Of a DNA stretch of 64,000 nt, positions 11,121 through 22,577 are shown piece by piece. The DNA comes from Myxococcales bacterium. Lineage in GTDB: Bacteria; Myxococcota_A; Polyangia; Haliangiales; Haliangiaceae. A model generated the notes under the pieces. The model did not search any database and was not told the DNA's origin. It saw nothing but the letters and a program-made list of their open reading frames with translations. The DNA lies in assembly GCA_016794525.1 (NCBI GenBank), contig JAEUJY010000073.1:121025-185024 (forward strand). The letters are read 5' to 3'. Made by a program: the position numbers and the translations under genes. Every line of letters begins with the position of its first letter. Position 1 is the first letter of the stretch.

Positions 11121-12073
11121 GCGCGCTCGGCAGCGCCGTCGGCTTCGGCGTGGTGTTCTTGCTGGTGGTGATCGCCGCCTCGGCGATCGGCTGCGGCCTG
11201 CTCGCGCTCGGGGCCCGCGCGCTGGCCGCCCGGGGGCCGGCGGCCGAGCGGCGCGCCGCGATGCTGGCGGCGATCGTGCCGCCGATCGCCGGCGCGCTGG
11301 TGGTCGCTGCGCTCGCGCTGCACTCGGCGACCACGATCGATCACTGCGAGGCCCACGATCACCACGCGCACCTGTGCGTCGCCCACGGTGGCGCCTGGCT
11401 GGCGCGCCCGTGGGCCGTGGCGGTGGCCGCCGCCGCGATGGTGGTCTCGGTCGGACGCGCCGCGCTGCTGCTGATGACGCTGCTCGGGGCGCGGGCGCGG
11501 GTGCGGGCGCTGGCCGCGGTGGCCGAGACCATCGACGACGTCCGGATCGTCGATTCGCCGCGTCGGTTTTGCTTCGTCACCGGCGTGCGGCGCCCGACGA
11601 TCTACGCCTCGACCGCGGCGCTGCGCGCGCTCGCCGACGACGAGCGGGCCGCGATGCTGGCCCACGAGCGCGCCCACGTCCGGGCCCGCGATCTGCTGTG
11701 GCGGCGCGCGCTGGAGGTCGCCACCCTCGTCGCCGCGCCGCTGGCGCCGGGCTTCCTGGCGCGGCGCTGGGACGACGCGACCGAGCGGCTGCGCGATCGC
11801 GACGCCGCGCGCGCGACCGATCCGGCGGCGGTCGCGCACGCGCTGATCGCGATGTGCCGGGGCGAGGCGGCGTGGGCGGCCAGCATGAACTACGCGCCGC
11901 CGGTCCACGCGCTGACCCGCCGGGTCGAGGCCGTGCTGGCGACGCCCGACGTCGAGCCCCGGGCTGGACGTGGGCTGGCCATCGGCGCGGCGGCGCTCGG
12001 CGTGACGGTCGCCGGCGCGCTGGTGGCGTTCGTCGACCCGATCCACCACGCCCTGGAGACGCTGCTCGGCTGA
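11117..12073 (+). CDS. M56-family membrane metallopeptidase (BlaR1-like) with a His/Cys-rich extracytoplasmic loop
   Basis: 318 residues from a GTG that overlaps the repressor stop. TM1 is about residues 8-33, TM2 about 49-68, TM3 about 98-125, TM4 near the C-terminus (about 285-305). A zincin motif HERAH (His183, Glu184, His187) lies between TM3 and TM4, the cytosolic side in BlaR1. There is no penicillin-binding sensor domain after TM4. Instead, the loop between TM2 and TM3 (about 69-92) contains HCEAHDHHAHLCVAH: seven His and two Cys in 22 residues, a likely metal-binding sensor. Inference: metal binding outside activates cleavage of the BlaI-type repressor, releasing the downstream RND genes. 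Confidence 0.9.
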   Translation: MSALGSAVGFGVVFLLVVIAASAIGCGLLALGARALAARGPAAERRAAMLAAIVPPIAGALVVAALALHSATTIDHCEAHDHHAHLCVAHGGAWLARPWAVAVAAAAMVVSVGRAALLLMTLLGARARVRALAAVAETIDDVRIVDSPRRFCFVTGVRRPTIYASTAALRALADDERAAMLAHERAHVRARDLLWRRALEVATLVAAPLAPGFLARRWDDATERLRDRDAARATDPAAVAHALIAMCRGEAAWAASMNYAPPVHALTRRVEAVLATPDVEPRAGRGLAIGAAALGVTVAGALVAFVDPIHHALETLLG

Positions 12074-12101
12074 GGCCGGGCGGGCGCGAGAGGAACCACA
12101 C

Positions 12102-13331
12102 GTGCGTCATCGAATACTACTGTCGATAGTATGCCTTGCTGGAGCCCTGGCCGGGACCGCGCGGGCCGAGGGCGACGCGGTGACCCTCGACGAGGCCGCG
12201 TTCATCGCGGCGCTCGAGCGCGCCGATCCGCGCGCGCCGCTGATCGCCGCGACGATCGCGCGCGGCGACGCCGACGTCCTCGCCGCCGGGGTGCGACCCA
12301 ACCCCGAGCTCCAGCTCGAGCGTGAGCAGGCGCTGGCGCCCGACCGCGCCGCGACCAGCTACGCGCGGGTCGCGGTGCCGGTGGATCTGGCCGGCCGGCG
12401 CCCGCGTCGGATCGCCGTGGCGCGGGCCGAGGTCGACGCGCTGCGCGCCGAGGCCGACCGCGCGCACGTCGTGCGCACGATCGACGGCTTGCGCGCGTTC
12501 AACCACGCCGCCTACGCGGCGCGCGTGCTCGCGCTCCTGCAGGCCGAGCGCGAGCCGCTGGTCCGCGCGGTCGAGGTGGTCCGCCGCCGCGGCGCCGCCG
12601 GGGCCGGCTCGGGCTACGACGTCCAGCGCATCGAGCTGGAGCTGGCGGCGTACGATGATCAGGTGGCCTCGGCCGAGGTCGAGGTCGCCGCGGCGCGGTC
12701 CCGGCTCGGCGCGCTGATCGGCGTCGCGGCGGTCGAGGCGATGTCCGACCTCGCGTTGCCGGCCGCGCCGGCGGCGATCGACGGGCTCGCGGCGGGGGCG
12801 GTCGAGGCCCGCGGTGACTACCGCGCCGCCGCGGCGCGGCGGACCGCGGCTGACGCCTGGGCCGGGCTCGCCGCGCGCGGGTCGATCCCTGACCTCGGCA
12901 TCGCCGTCGGCGTGATGGCCAACGACGGCGCCGGCGGCGCGGCGATCGGCGCCACGCTGGGGCTCGCCCTGTCGCTGCCGACGTTCGATCGCGGGCAAGG
13001 CGTGGCGGCCCAGGCCCGCGCGGCCCGCGCGGTCGCCGCGGCCGAGCAGCAGTGGCTGGCCGCCACCGTGCCATCGCAGATCGCGATCGCGCGCGACGCC
13101 GTGGTGCGGCGGCGCGCCCAGGCCGAGCGCCTCGCCGGCGACCAGCTCGCGCGCCTCGAGCCGTTGTTGCGGGCCGCCGAGACCGGCTACCGCGAGGGCG
13201 AGGCCGGCATCGTCGAGCTGCTCGACGCCTATCGCACCGCCCGCGCCGTCCGGCTGCGGGACCTCGAGCTGCGGCGCGACGCGCGGCTCGCCGAACTCGA
13301 CCTGTGGCTCGCCCTGGGCCGCCGCCCGTGA
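12102..13331 (+). CDS. TolC/CusC-family outer-membrane efflux protein (second system)
   Basis: 409 residues from GTG 12102, preceded by AGAGGAA. The signal peptide is followed by EGDAVTLDEAAFIAALERADPRAPLIAATIARG and two long helical repeats of the TolC fold (second repeat from about residue 225, YRAAAARRTAADAWAGLAARG). Outer-membrane duct for the second metal RND pump. The signal-peptide codons ATA CTA CTG TCG ATA GTA are AT-rich and rare for this genome, because a perfect dyad (12114-12132) lies inside them. Starts 28 bp after the M56 gene, so it probably belongs to the repressor operon but may also have its own promoter. Confidence 0.93.
   Translation: MRHRILLSIVCLAGALAGTARAEGDAVTLDEAAFIAALERADPRAPLIAATIARGDADVLAAGVRPNPELQLEREQALAPDRAATSYARVAVPVDLAGRRPRRIAVARAEVDALRAEADRAHVVRTIDGLRAFNHAAYAARVLALLQAEREPLVRAVEVVRRRGAAGAGSGYDVQRIELELAAYDDQVASAEVEVAAARSRLGALIGVAAVEAMSDLALPAAPAAIDGLAAGAVEARGDYRAAAARRTAADAWAGLAARGSIPDLGIAVGVMANDGAGGAAIGATLGLALSLPTFDRGQGVAAQARAARAVAAAEQQWLAATVPSQIAIARDAVVRRRAQAERLAGDQLARLEPLLRAAETGYREGEAGIVELLDAYRTARAVRLRDLELRRDARLAELDLWLALGRRP
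12114..12132. promoter_or_regulatory. Putative BlaI-type operator inside the cusC2 signal-peptide codons (site B)
   Basis: ATACTACTGTCGATAGTAT has perfect 6-bp arms (ATACTA/TAGTAT) around 7 nt and matches site A at 10690-10708 in the pattern TACNA-N7-TNGTA. It begins 12 bases after the GTG start of the TolC-like gene, so a bound repressor would block transcription of cusCBA2 from within the gene. The codons it imposes (ATA, CTA, ATA, GTA) are rare in this GC-rich sequence. Confidence 0.6.
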
Positions 13332-13348
13332 CGAACGTGAGGACGCCG

Positions 13349-14911
13349 ATGCGCACGCTCCCGCTGATCCCGATCGTGCTCGCCCTCGGCTGTGGCCGGG
13401 GCGGCTCCGAGGCCGCCCATGACGATCACGGCCATGGCGCCGCGGCTGGCCCGGCGGAGCTGCCCGGCCAGTCGGTGACCACCTGGGCCGAGCGCACCGA
13501 GCTGTTCATGGAGTACCCGCCGCTGATCGTCGGTCGCGAGGGCCGCTTCGCCGCGCACGTGACCGAGATGCCGACGTTCCGCGCGGTCACCAGCGGGCGC
13601 GCCACGTTGACGGTGATCTACGCGGGCGGCGCCGAGGTCAGCGGCGCCGTCGACGCGCCGTCCAACCCCGGCATCTTCCGCCCCGTGCTCACGCCGTCCA
13701 AGGTCGGGCCCTGCGAGCTGCGCTTCACCATCGCCAGCCCCCAGGTCAGCGAGACGTTCGCGGCCGGCCCGTGCGAGGTGTTCGCCGACGAGGCGGCGGC
13801 GCGGGCGAAGCTCGGCGAGGAGGCCGAGGTGCCAGGGCGGATCACCTTCCTCAAGGAGCAGCAGTGGAAGACCGACTTCGCCACCGTGGCGGCCGGCGAG
13901 CAGGACCTGCAGGACGGCGTGCGCGCGACCGGTGAGATCCGGCCGGTGGCGGGACGCGCCGCCGAGGTCGGCGCGCCGGTGGCGGGCCGGGTGACGCTCA
14001 GCGAGCCGGCGCCGATCCTCGGCATGCCGGTGGTGGCCGGCCAGGTGCTCGCGACCATCGCGCCGCGGGCCGCTGCCGGTGGCGATCGCGCGACGATGGC
14101 CGCCGACGTCGACGCCAGTCGCGCCGAGCTCGAGGCGGCCCGCGCTGAGCTGGCCCGGGCCGAGCGGCTGGTCGCCGATCAGGCCGCGCCGGCCCGGGTG
14201 CGCGACGAGGCCCGGACCCGGCTCGCGATCGCCGAGGCGCGGGCCACCGGCGCCCGCGGGCGCCTGGCCCAGTTCGACGCCAGCGCCGCTGGCGGTGGCG
14301 GGGCCCGGCGGTTCCAGCTGCGGGCGCCGATCGCCGGCACGCTGGTGGCCATGTCGGCCGCGTCGGGCGAGAGCGTCGACGAGGGCCGGGCGCTGTTCTC
14401 GGTGATCGACCTCGATCGCGTGTGGCTGGTCGCGAAGGTGGTCGAGCCCGACGTGCCGCGGGTCGAGGGCGCGCGCACCGCGTGGTTCACCGTCGAAGGG
14501 TACGAGCAGCCGTTCACGGTGGACGAGACCAACGCGCGGCTGGTGACGATCGGGCGGGTCATCGATCCGCGCAGCCGCACGGTCCCGGTGATCTTCGAGC
14601 TCGACAACCGCGCGGGCAAGCTACGCATCGGCAACTTCGCCCGCCTGGTGATCGCCACCGGCGCGCCCCGTCGGGCGCTGGCGATCCCCACGGCCGCCGT
14701 CGTCGAAGACGCCGGCCGACCGATCGCCTACGTGATGGTCGAGGGCGAGGCGTTCGAGCGGCGGCCGCTGCGCCTCGGCATCCGTGGCAACGGCTGGGTC
14801 GAGGTGCTCGAGGGCGTCACCGCGGGCGAACACGTCGTCACCCGCGGCGCCTACGAGATCAAGCTGCAGGCCGCGGCCGGCTCGGTGCCGGCCCACGGCC
14901 ACGTGCATTGA
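13349..14911 (+). CDS. CusB/CzcB-type periplasmic adaptor, lipoprotein, with extra N-terminal domain
   Basis: 520 residues. ATG 13349 is chosen for its GAGGA five bases upstream; a GTG at 13328 overlapping the preceding stop (GTGA) would add seven residues. Lipobox LALGC (Cys15) is followed by EAAHDDHGHGAAAG, a short His-rich stretch. Residues about 45-165 form an additional beta domain (EYPPLIVGREGRFAAHVTEMPTFR...) found in longer CusB-like adaptors. The lipoyl half-motifs (VGAPVAGRVTLSEPAPILGMPVVAG and RAPIAGTLVAMSAASGESV) flank a helical hairpin. Bridges the second pump to its TolC-like duct in the periplasm. The pump gene begins 7 bp later. Confidence 0.93.
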   Translation: MRTLPLIPIVLALGCGRGGSEAAHDDHGHGAAAGPAELPGQSVTTWAERTELFMEYPPLIVGREGRFAAHVTEMPTFRAVTSGRATLTVIYAGGAEVSGAVDAPSNPGIFRPVLTPSKVGPCELRFTIASPQVSETFAAGPCEVFADEAAARAKLGEEAEVPGRITFLKEQQWKTDFATVAAGEQDLQDGVRATGEIRPVAGRAAEVGAPVAGRVTLSEPAPILGMPVVAGQVLATIAPRAAAGGDRATMAADVDASRAELEAARAELARAERLVADQAAPARVRDEARTRLAIAEARATGARGRLAQFDASAAGGGGARRFQLRAPIAGTLVAMSAASGESVDEGRALFSVIDLDRVWLVAKVVEPDVPRVEGARTAWFTVEGYEQPFTVDETNARLVTIGRVIDPRSRTVPVIFELDNRAGKLRIGNFARLVIATGAPRRALAIPTAAVVEDAGRPIAYVMVEGEAFERRPLRLGIRGNGWVEVLEGVTAGEHVVTRGAYEIKLQAAAGSVPAHGHVH

Positions 14912-14918
14912 GGTCCCG

Positions 14919-17900
14919 ATGTCGCTGATGGATCGCATCATCCGCTGGTCGATCGTCAACCGCCTGTTCGTGGTCATCGGCGCGCTGGCGGTCACCGCCT
15001 ACGGCGCGGTCACCGCGCTGCGCATGCCGGTCGACGTGTTCCCCGATCTCACCGCGCCGACGGTGACGGTGGTGACCGAGGCCCACGGGCTGGCGCCGCA
15101 GGAGGTCGAGACGCTGGTCACGTTCCCGATCGAGTCGTCGGTCAACGGCGCGACCGGCGTGCGCCGCGTGCGCTCGGCGTCGGGCATCGGCATCTCGATC
15201 GTCTGGGTCGAGTTCGCGTGGGGCACCGACAAGTACATCGCGCGCCAGATCGTGAACGAGAAGCTGCAGCTGGTCGCCGCCCAGCTCCCGCCCGACATCG
15301 CGGCCCCGACGCTGGCGCCGATCTCGTCGATCATGGGCGAGATCCTGTTCATCGCGGTGCGCAGCGACCGCCACACCCCGATGGAGGTGCGCGACGCCGC
15401 CGACTGGACGCTGCGGCGCCGGCTGCTGGCCATCCCCGGGGTCGCGCAGGTGGTGCCGATCGGCGGCGAGGTCCGGCAGTACCAGGTGCGGGTGGCGCCG
15501 GAGCGGCTGGCGGCGTTCGACGTCGGCCTGCCCGACGTGCTCGCGGCGCTCCACGCGTCGAACGCCAACTCGACCGGCGGGTTCATGGTCCGCGGCGGCC
15601 AGGAGGCGCTGATCCGGGGCGTCGGCCGGCTCGGCGGCGAGGCCGACATCGCCAGCGCGGTCGTGACCGTCCGCGACGGCGTGCCGGTCGTGGTCGGCCA
15701 GGTGGCCGAGGTCGAGCTGGGCCCGGCGATCCGCCGCGGCACCGGCTCGTCGGACGCCCGGCCGGCGGTGGTGATCGGGATCCAGAAGCAGCCCGGCGCC
15801 AACACCCTCGAGCTCACCGCCCGCATCGACCGTGAGCTCGACGCGATCCAGCGCGGCCTCCCGGAGGGGATGATCATCGAGCGCGACAAGGCGCGCCAGG
15901 CCGACTTCATCGGCACCGCGGTGCGCAACGTGTCGGTGGCGCTGCGCGACGGCGCGATCCTGGTCGCGGTGATCCTGTTCCTGTTCCTGTTCCAGCTGCG
16001 GCCGACGCTGATCTCGCTGGCGTCGCTGCCGCTGTCGCTGCTGGTGGCGGTGATCGCGATGGACGCGCTCGGGATCACGGTCAACACGATGTCGCTGGGC
16101 GGCCTGACGATCGCGATCGGCGCGCTGGTCGACGACGCGATCATCGACGTCGAGAACGTCGTGCGCCGCCTGCGGGAGGACGCGGCCCGCCCGGCCGACC
16201 AGCGGCGCGCCGCCGACGACGTGATCTTCGAGGCGTCGCGCGAGGTCCGCGGGTCGATCGTGTTCGCCACGCTGATCGTCATGCTGGTGTTCGTGCCGCT
16301 GTTCTTCCTGGACGGCGTCGAGGGCCGCCTGCTGCGGCCGCTCGGGGTCGCCTACCTGGTCGCGATCTTCGCGTCGCTGGTGGTCGCGCTGACGCTCACG
16401 CCGGCGCTGTGTGCGTACGTGCTGCCGCGCCGGGCCGCCGCCGCTGCGCACGGCGACGCGTGGCTGGTGCGGACGCTCAAGCGCGGCTACCGGCCGGTGC
16501 TGGTCCGCGCGGTGCGGCGCCCGGCGGTGGTGATCATCGGCGCGCTGGCGATGCTGGCGGCGGCGGTGGCGGTCGGCCCGTTCCTGGGCCGCACCTTCCT
16601 CCCCGAGTTCAACGAGGGCGCGCTCACGGTCAGCGCGGTGACGCTGCCGGGCACGTCGCTCGAGCAGTCGGACCAGCTCGGTCGCCGGGTCGAGGAGGTG
16701 CTGCTGTCGTTCCCCGAGGTGGTGTCGACCGCCCGGCGCACCGGCCGCGCCGAGCTCGACGAGCACGCCCAGGACGTCAACGCCGCCGAGATCGACGTGC
16801 GGCTGCGCGCGACCGACCGACCCAAGGAGGCGTTCCTGGCCGAGCTGCGCCAGCGGCTGACCACGGTCCCCGGCATGGTGACCACGATCGGCGGGCCGAT
16901 CGCCCACCGCATCGACCACATGCTGTCGGGGACCCGGTCGAGCATCGCGATCAAGGTGTTCGGTGACGACCTGGCCCAGCTGCGGGTCAGCGCCGAGGCG
17001 GTCAAGGTGGTGATGGCGAAGGTCCCCGGCGTGGTCGACCTATCCGTCGAGCAGCAGGTCGACGTACCGCAGGTGGCGATCGTCTTCGATCGGGAGGCGA
17101 TCGCTCGCTACCAGGTGCGCAGCGGCGACCTCGCGGAGCTGGTCGAGACCGCCTACGCCGGCACCGTCGTGACCCGGGTGCTCGAGGGACAGCGCACCTA
17201 CGACGTGGTGGTGCGCTACCGCGACGATCAGCGGGCCGACCTCGACGCGATCCGCGACACGCCGATCGACACCCCGGCCGGCGTCCGCGTGCCGCTCAAG
17301 ATGCTGGCGACGATCCGCGACGACGTCGGCCCCAACCTGATCATGCGCGAGAACGTGCAGCGGCGGATCGTCGTGTCGGCCAACGTCAGCGGGCGCGACC
17401 TGCGCGGCGTCATCGACGACATCCGCCGCGGCATCGAGCGGGGCGTGACCCTGCCGACCGGGTACTACGTGGTCTACGGCGGGCAGTTCGAGAGCGAGCA
17501 GGCCGCGTCGCGCACGATCACGCTGCTCGGCGGCGCGGTCGTGGTCGGCATCCTGGTGCTGCTGTTGATGTCCTTCGGCTCGATGCGCAACGCGCTGTTG
17601 ATCATGGTCAACCTGCCGCTGGCGCTGATCGGCGGCGTGCTGGCGGTGTTCCTCGGCGGTGGCGTGATCAGCGTGGCCTCGCTGGTCGGCTTCGTGACGC
17701 TGTTCGGCATCGCCACCCGCAACGGCATCATGATGATCAGCCACTACGAGCACCTGCGCCGCAGCGAGGGCGCGACGCTGGCCGAGGCGGTCGAGCGCGG
17801 GTCGCTCGAGCGCCTGTCCCCGGTGCTGATGACCGCGCTGTGCGCCGGCCTGGCGCTGGTGCCGCTGGTGCTGGCCGGTGGCGAGCCCGGCAACGAGCTG

Positions 17901-18005
17901 CAGGCCCCGATGGGCGTCGTCATCCTGGGCGGCCTCCTGTCGGCGACCGCCCTCAACATGCTCGTCGTCCCGGCGCTGTACGGCTGGCTGGCGCGTCGGA
18001 CCTGA
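14919..18005 (+). CDS. CusA/CzcA-family heavy-metal RND efflux pump (second system)
   Basis: 1028 residues from ATG 14919, preceded by a weak AGGT. The RND core is complete: MSLMDRIIRWSIVNRLFVVIGALAV with the first helix, porter domains (MPVDVFPDLTAPTVTVVTEAHGLAPQEVE), TM4-6, a second porter half and C-terminal helices. TM4 reads AIGALVDDAIIDVENVV (about 398-414), which lacks the DFG...D of CzcA-type pumps and is nearer the AIGxxVD pattern of the Cu/Ag CusA type. The two pumps in this window therefore probably handle different metals. Last gene of the BlaI-M56-cusCBA unit. Confidence 0.95.
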   Translation: MSLMDRIIRWSIVNRLFVVIGALAVTAYGAVTALRMPVDVFPDLTAPTVTVVTEAHGLAPQEVETLVTFPIESSVNGATGVRRVRSASGIGISIVWVEFAWGTDKYIARQIVNEKLQLVAAQLPPDIAAPTLAPISSIMGEILFIAVRSDRHTPMEVRDAADWTLRRRLLAIPGVAQVVPIGGEVRQYQVRVAPERLAAFDVGLPDVLAALHASNANSTGGFMVRGGQEALIRGVGRLGGEADIASAVVTVRDGVPVVVGQVAEVELGPAIRRGTGSSDARPAVVIGIQKQPGANTLELTARIDRELDAIQRGLPEGMIIERDKARQADFIGTAVRNVSVALRDGAILVAVILFLFLFQLRPTLISLASLPLSLLVAVIAMDALGITVNTMSLGGLTIAIGALVDDAIIDVENVVRRLREDAARPADQRRAADDVIFEASREVRGSIVFATLIVMLVFVPLFFLDGVEGRLLRPLGVAYLVAIFASLVVALTLTPALCAYVLPRRAAAAAHGDAWLVRTLKRGYRPVLVRAVRRPAVVIIGALAMLAAAVAVGPFLGRTFLPEFNEGALTVSAVTLPGTSLEQSDQLGRRVEEVLLSFPEVVSTARRTGRAELDEHAQDVNAAEIDVRLRATDRPKEAFLAELRQRLTTVPGMVTTIGGPIAHRIDHMLSGTRSSIAIKVFGDDLAQLRVSAEAVKVVMAKVPGVVDLSVEQQVDVPQVAIVFDREAIARYQVRSGDLAELVETAYAGTVVTRVLEGQRTYDVVVRYRDDQRADLDAIRDTPIDTPAGVRVPLKMLATIRDDVGPNLIMRENVQRRIVVSANVSGRDLRGVIDDIRRGIERGVTLPTGYYVVYGGQFESEQAASRTITLLGGAVVVGILVLLLMSFGSMRNALLIMVNLPLALIGGVLAVFLGGGVISVASLVGFVTLFGIATRNGIMMISHYEHLRRSEGATLAEAVERGSLERLSPVLMTALCAGLALVPLVLAGGEPGNELQAPMGVVILGGLLSATALNMLVVPALYGWLARRT

Positions 18006-18070
18006 GCACCAGGGCGCTCGTCGCCGAGCCGCCACCCCCTCACACCCGCCGGCGGCGGCATCATCCGGAC

Positions 18071-18427
18071 ATGCAGCTCCAGCGCGGCCGCGTCCGCCAG
18101 CCCCGGTCCCTCGACGATCTCACGCCGCTCGAGCAGGCGCAGCTGGCGGTCGCCGGCGAGCGCTACGACGGCGAGGCGCTGCCGGCGGCGGCGCGGCTCC
18201 CGCACGCCGACGGCGACGACGACGTGATGCTGTCGTCGCTGACGGTGGTCGACCTGCACGACGCCAGCGGCGAGCTCCGCTACGTCGCGTGGACCTACTG
18301 CGTCGACTCGGGCACGGTGTTCGTCGCCGGCACCACCGACGTCGTCGCCGAGGTCATCCAGTTCGGGCTGAGCTGCCCCGACCCCGCGCTGGCGGCGGCG
18401 CTGTCAGCCGCCGGCATCGGCGGCTGA
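18071..18427 (+). CDS. Hypothetical protein, 118 residues
   Basis: Starts at ATG 18071, 65 bp after the RND pump, and stops 6 bp before the gyrA stop on the other strand. No signal peptide or membrane helix is evident. The sequence is acidic in the middle (HADGDDDVMLSSLTVVDLHDASG) and ends with a compact alpha/beta-looking part (LRYVAWTYCVDSGTVFVAGTTDVVAEVIQFGLSC). No family was recognised. The frame shows the codon bias of real genes here (G/C third positions), and alternating hydrophobic strands support a folded cytosolic protein. Confidence 0.65.
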   Translation: MQLQRGRVRQPRSLDDLTPLEQAQLAVAGERYDGEALPAAARLPHADGDDDVMLSSLTVVDLHDASGELRYVAWTYCVDSGTVFVAGTTDVVAEVIQFGLSCPDPALAAALSAAGIGG

Positions 18428-18433
18428 CCCCGA

Positions 18434-21106
<2,673 letters not shown>

Positions 21107-21236
21107 CGGCGGCTCGCTTCTTCGGCGTCAGGGGCGCGCCACCGACGACAACCGGCGGCGTACGAGCGCCATGTTTAGCCCGAGCCGGGCGCGCGCGGAA
21201 GCCGCCAAAGACCCATTCGCACCCGCGAGATCGCGG

Positions 21237-22052
21237 TCACGCCAGCAGCGGTTCGACGGCCGCGGGATCGACGGGGATCGCGTTCCGCGCGAGGCGCGCC
21301 AGCACCCGCTCGCGGACCGCCCGGCGCAACAGCGCGCCGTGATCGTCGGGCGGCGTGACGCCCAGATCCGGCGCCTGGCAGGTGGCGCAGGCCGGGGCCT
21401 GCCACAGCGGCGCGAAGCTGGCGATCGCCGCGACCGCGATGGCGCCGACCCGCGCGCGCTCGGCGGCGGTGAGCCGTGGGCCGGCCCACGCCAGGACCCG
21501 CCAGCCCAGCTCGGCGTGGGGGCCCTCGTCGGCGAGCAGCCGGTCGAGCACCGCGGCGACCAGCGGCGTCGTGGCCAGCGCCCGCGAGCGGGTCAGCGCC
21601 GGCACGCTGAGGTTCTCGCCGACGCACGACACCGTGACCGCCAGCTCGAGCGCGCGCATCAGCGGCGTCGCGGCCGGGTCGGTGACCTGCGAGATCTGCG
21701 CGACGTCGTAGTGGTACGGGACCGCGCCGCCGAGCTCGCCGACCAGCCGCGCCACCAGCTCGACGTGGTCGAGCTCGTCGACGACGACGTCGGCGGCGAC
21801 CGCGGTGAGGTCGACCGGCGCGCCGCACTCGAGCAGCGCGGTGGTGAGGTTGGCGAACGCCGCGGCGCTGGCGTACTCGGTGAAGACGCCGTTGGTCCAC
21901 ACCCGGCGCGCCTCGACGACGTCGTCGGGCGCGAGCGCGCCGAGGTCGAGCGTGCCCCACGGCAGGTCGTCGATGCCGGGGCGGCGGCGGCGCAGGCGGC
22001 GCTCGCTCCAGCCGCCCAGCCAGTCGAGCTCGAAGGCCGGCGCCGCGGTCAC
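21237..22052 (-). CDS. Ferritin-like diiron protein, function unknown
   Basis: 271 residues from a GTG that overlaps the preceding stop by four bases (GTGA). The helical pattern carries the four-helix-bundle diiron ligand set: a Glu in FTEYASAAAF, ExxH in VDELDHVEL, a Glu in VGENLSVPAL and ExxH in DEGPHAEL. Such proteins oxidise Fe(II) or a substrate, or reduce peroxide. A Cys pair (ACATCQAP) near residue 215 is additional. No signal peptide is seen; it is probably cytosolic. The substrate is unknown. It lies directly downstream of a small secreted protein whose translation is coupled, and 130 bp upstream of gyrA on the same strand. Confidence 0.85.
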   Translation of the reverse strand: MTAAPAFELDWLGGWSERRLRRRRPGIDDLPWGTLDLGALAPDDVVEARRVWTNGVFTEYASAAAFANLTTALLECGAPVDLTAVAADVVVDELDHVELVARLVGELGGAVPYHYDVAQISQVTDPAATPLMRALELAVTVSCVGENLSVPALTRSRALATTPLVAAVLDRLLADEGPHAELGWRVLAWAGPRLTAAERARVGAIAVAAIASFAPLWQAPACATCQAPDLGVTPPDDHGALLRRAVRERVLARLARNAIPVDPAAVEPLLA

Positions 22053-22501
22053 GGCAGGCCCCGGCGGCAGGCGGCGACCAGCGGCTCGGTCGAGGTGGCG
22101 TTGGCGGCGACCTCGACCGTGCGGGCGCGGCGGGTGCCCTGGTCGTAGGCGACCGTCGCGCGGCCGGTGGCGTCGAGCGAGACCTGGACCGCGCCCAGCG
22201 TGCAGTACCGCCCCAGGGTCTTCCAGTGGCCGGCGTCGGCCTCGATCTGGTAGGTCACGCCGAGGCTGTCCTTGCACTCGCGGCGCATCGGCCCCTTGGT
22301 CGCGATGTTGCCGCACACCGGGCGCTCGCTGGCGCTGACCCGGGGCTGCGACACCGCGGCGGCGGGCGCCGGGGTGGCGCGGAGCAGCGGGCGGGCTGCC
22401 GGCGGGCGCGGCCGGGCGCGGTGCGGCTTGGCCTCGGCGACGCCGGCGGCGAGCGAGAGGGTGGTGGCGAGGGCGAGGACGGAGGCGGGCAGGTGGGTCA
22501 T
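22049..22501 (-). CDS. Small secreted protein, function unknown
   Basis: 150 residues with a clear Sec signal peptide (cleavage expected after AGVAEA, about residue 24). A Pro/Arg/Ala-rich linker (about 25-60) leads to a compact domain with four Cys (VCGN, ECKD, YCTL and ACRRG), likely two disulfides, that includes DSLGVTYQIEADAGHWKTLGRYCTLG. No family recognised. Its stop overlaps the GTG of the ferritin-like gene, so the two are made together even though one is exported and the other is not obviously so. Confidence 0.8.
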   Translation of the reverse strand: MTHLPASVLALATTLSLAAGVAEAKPHRARPRPPAARPLLRATPAPAAAVSQPRVSASERPVCGNIATKGPMRRECKDSLGVTYQIEADAGHWKTLGRYCTLGAVQVSLDATGRATVAYDQGTRRARTVEVAANATSTEPLVAACRRGLP

Positions 22502-22577
22502 GGCAGCTCCTTTGCTGCCAGGACGGCGGCCCGCCCGGACCGTTAACGACCGCGCGACGCTTCTTGGCCCGGGCTGC

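Noticed and set aside
10731..12073. Beta-lactam resistance regulation (BlaI/BlaR1)
   Set aside because: The M56 protein has no penicillin-binding sensor domain, no beta-lactamase gene is present, and the downstream genes are metal RND components.
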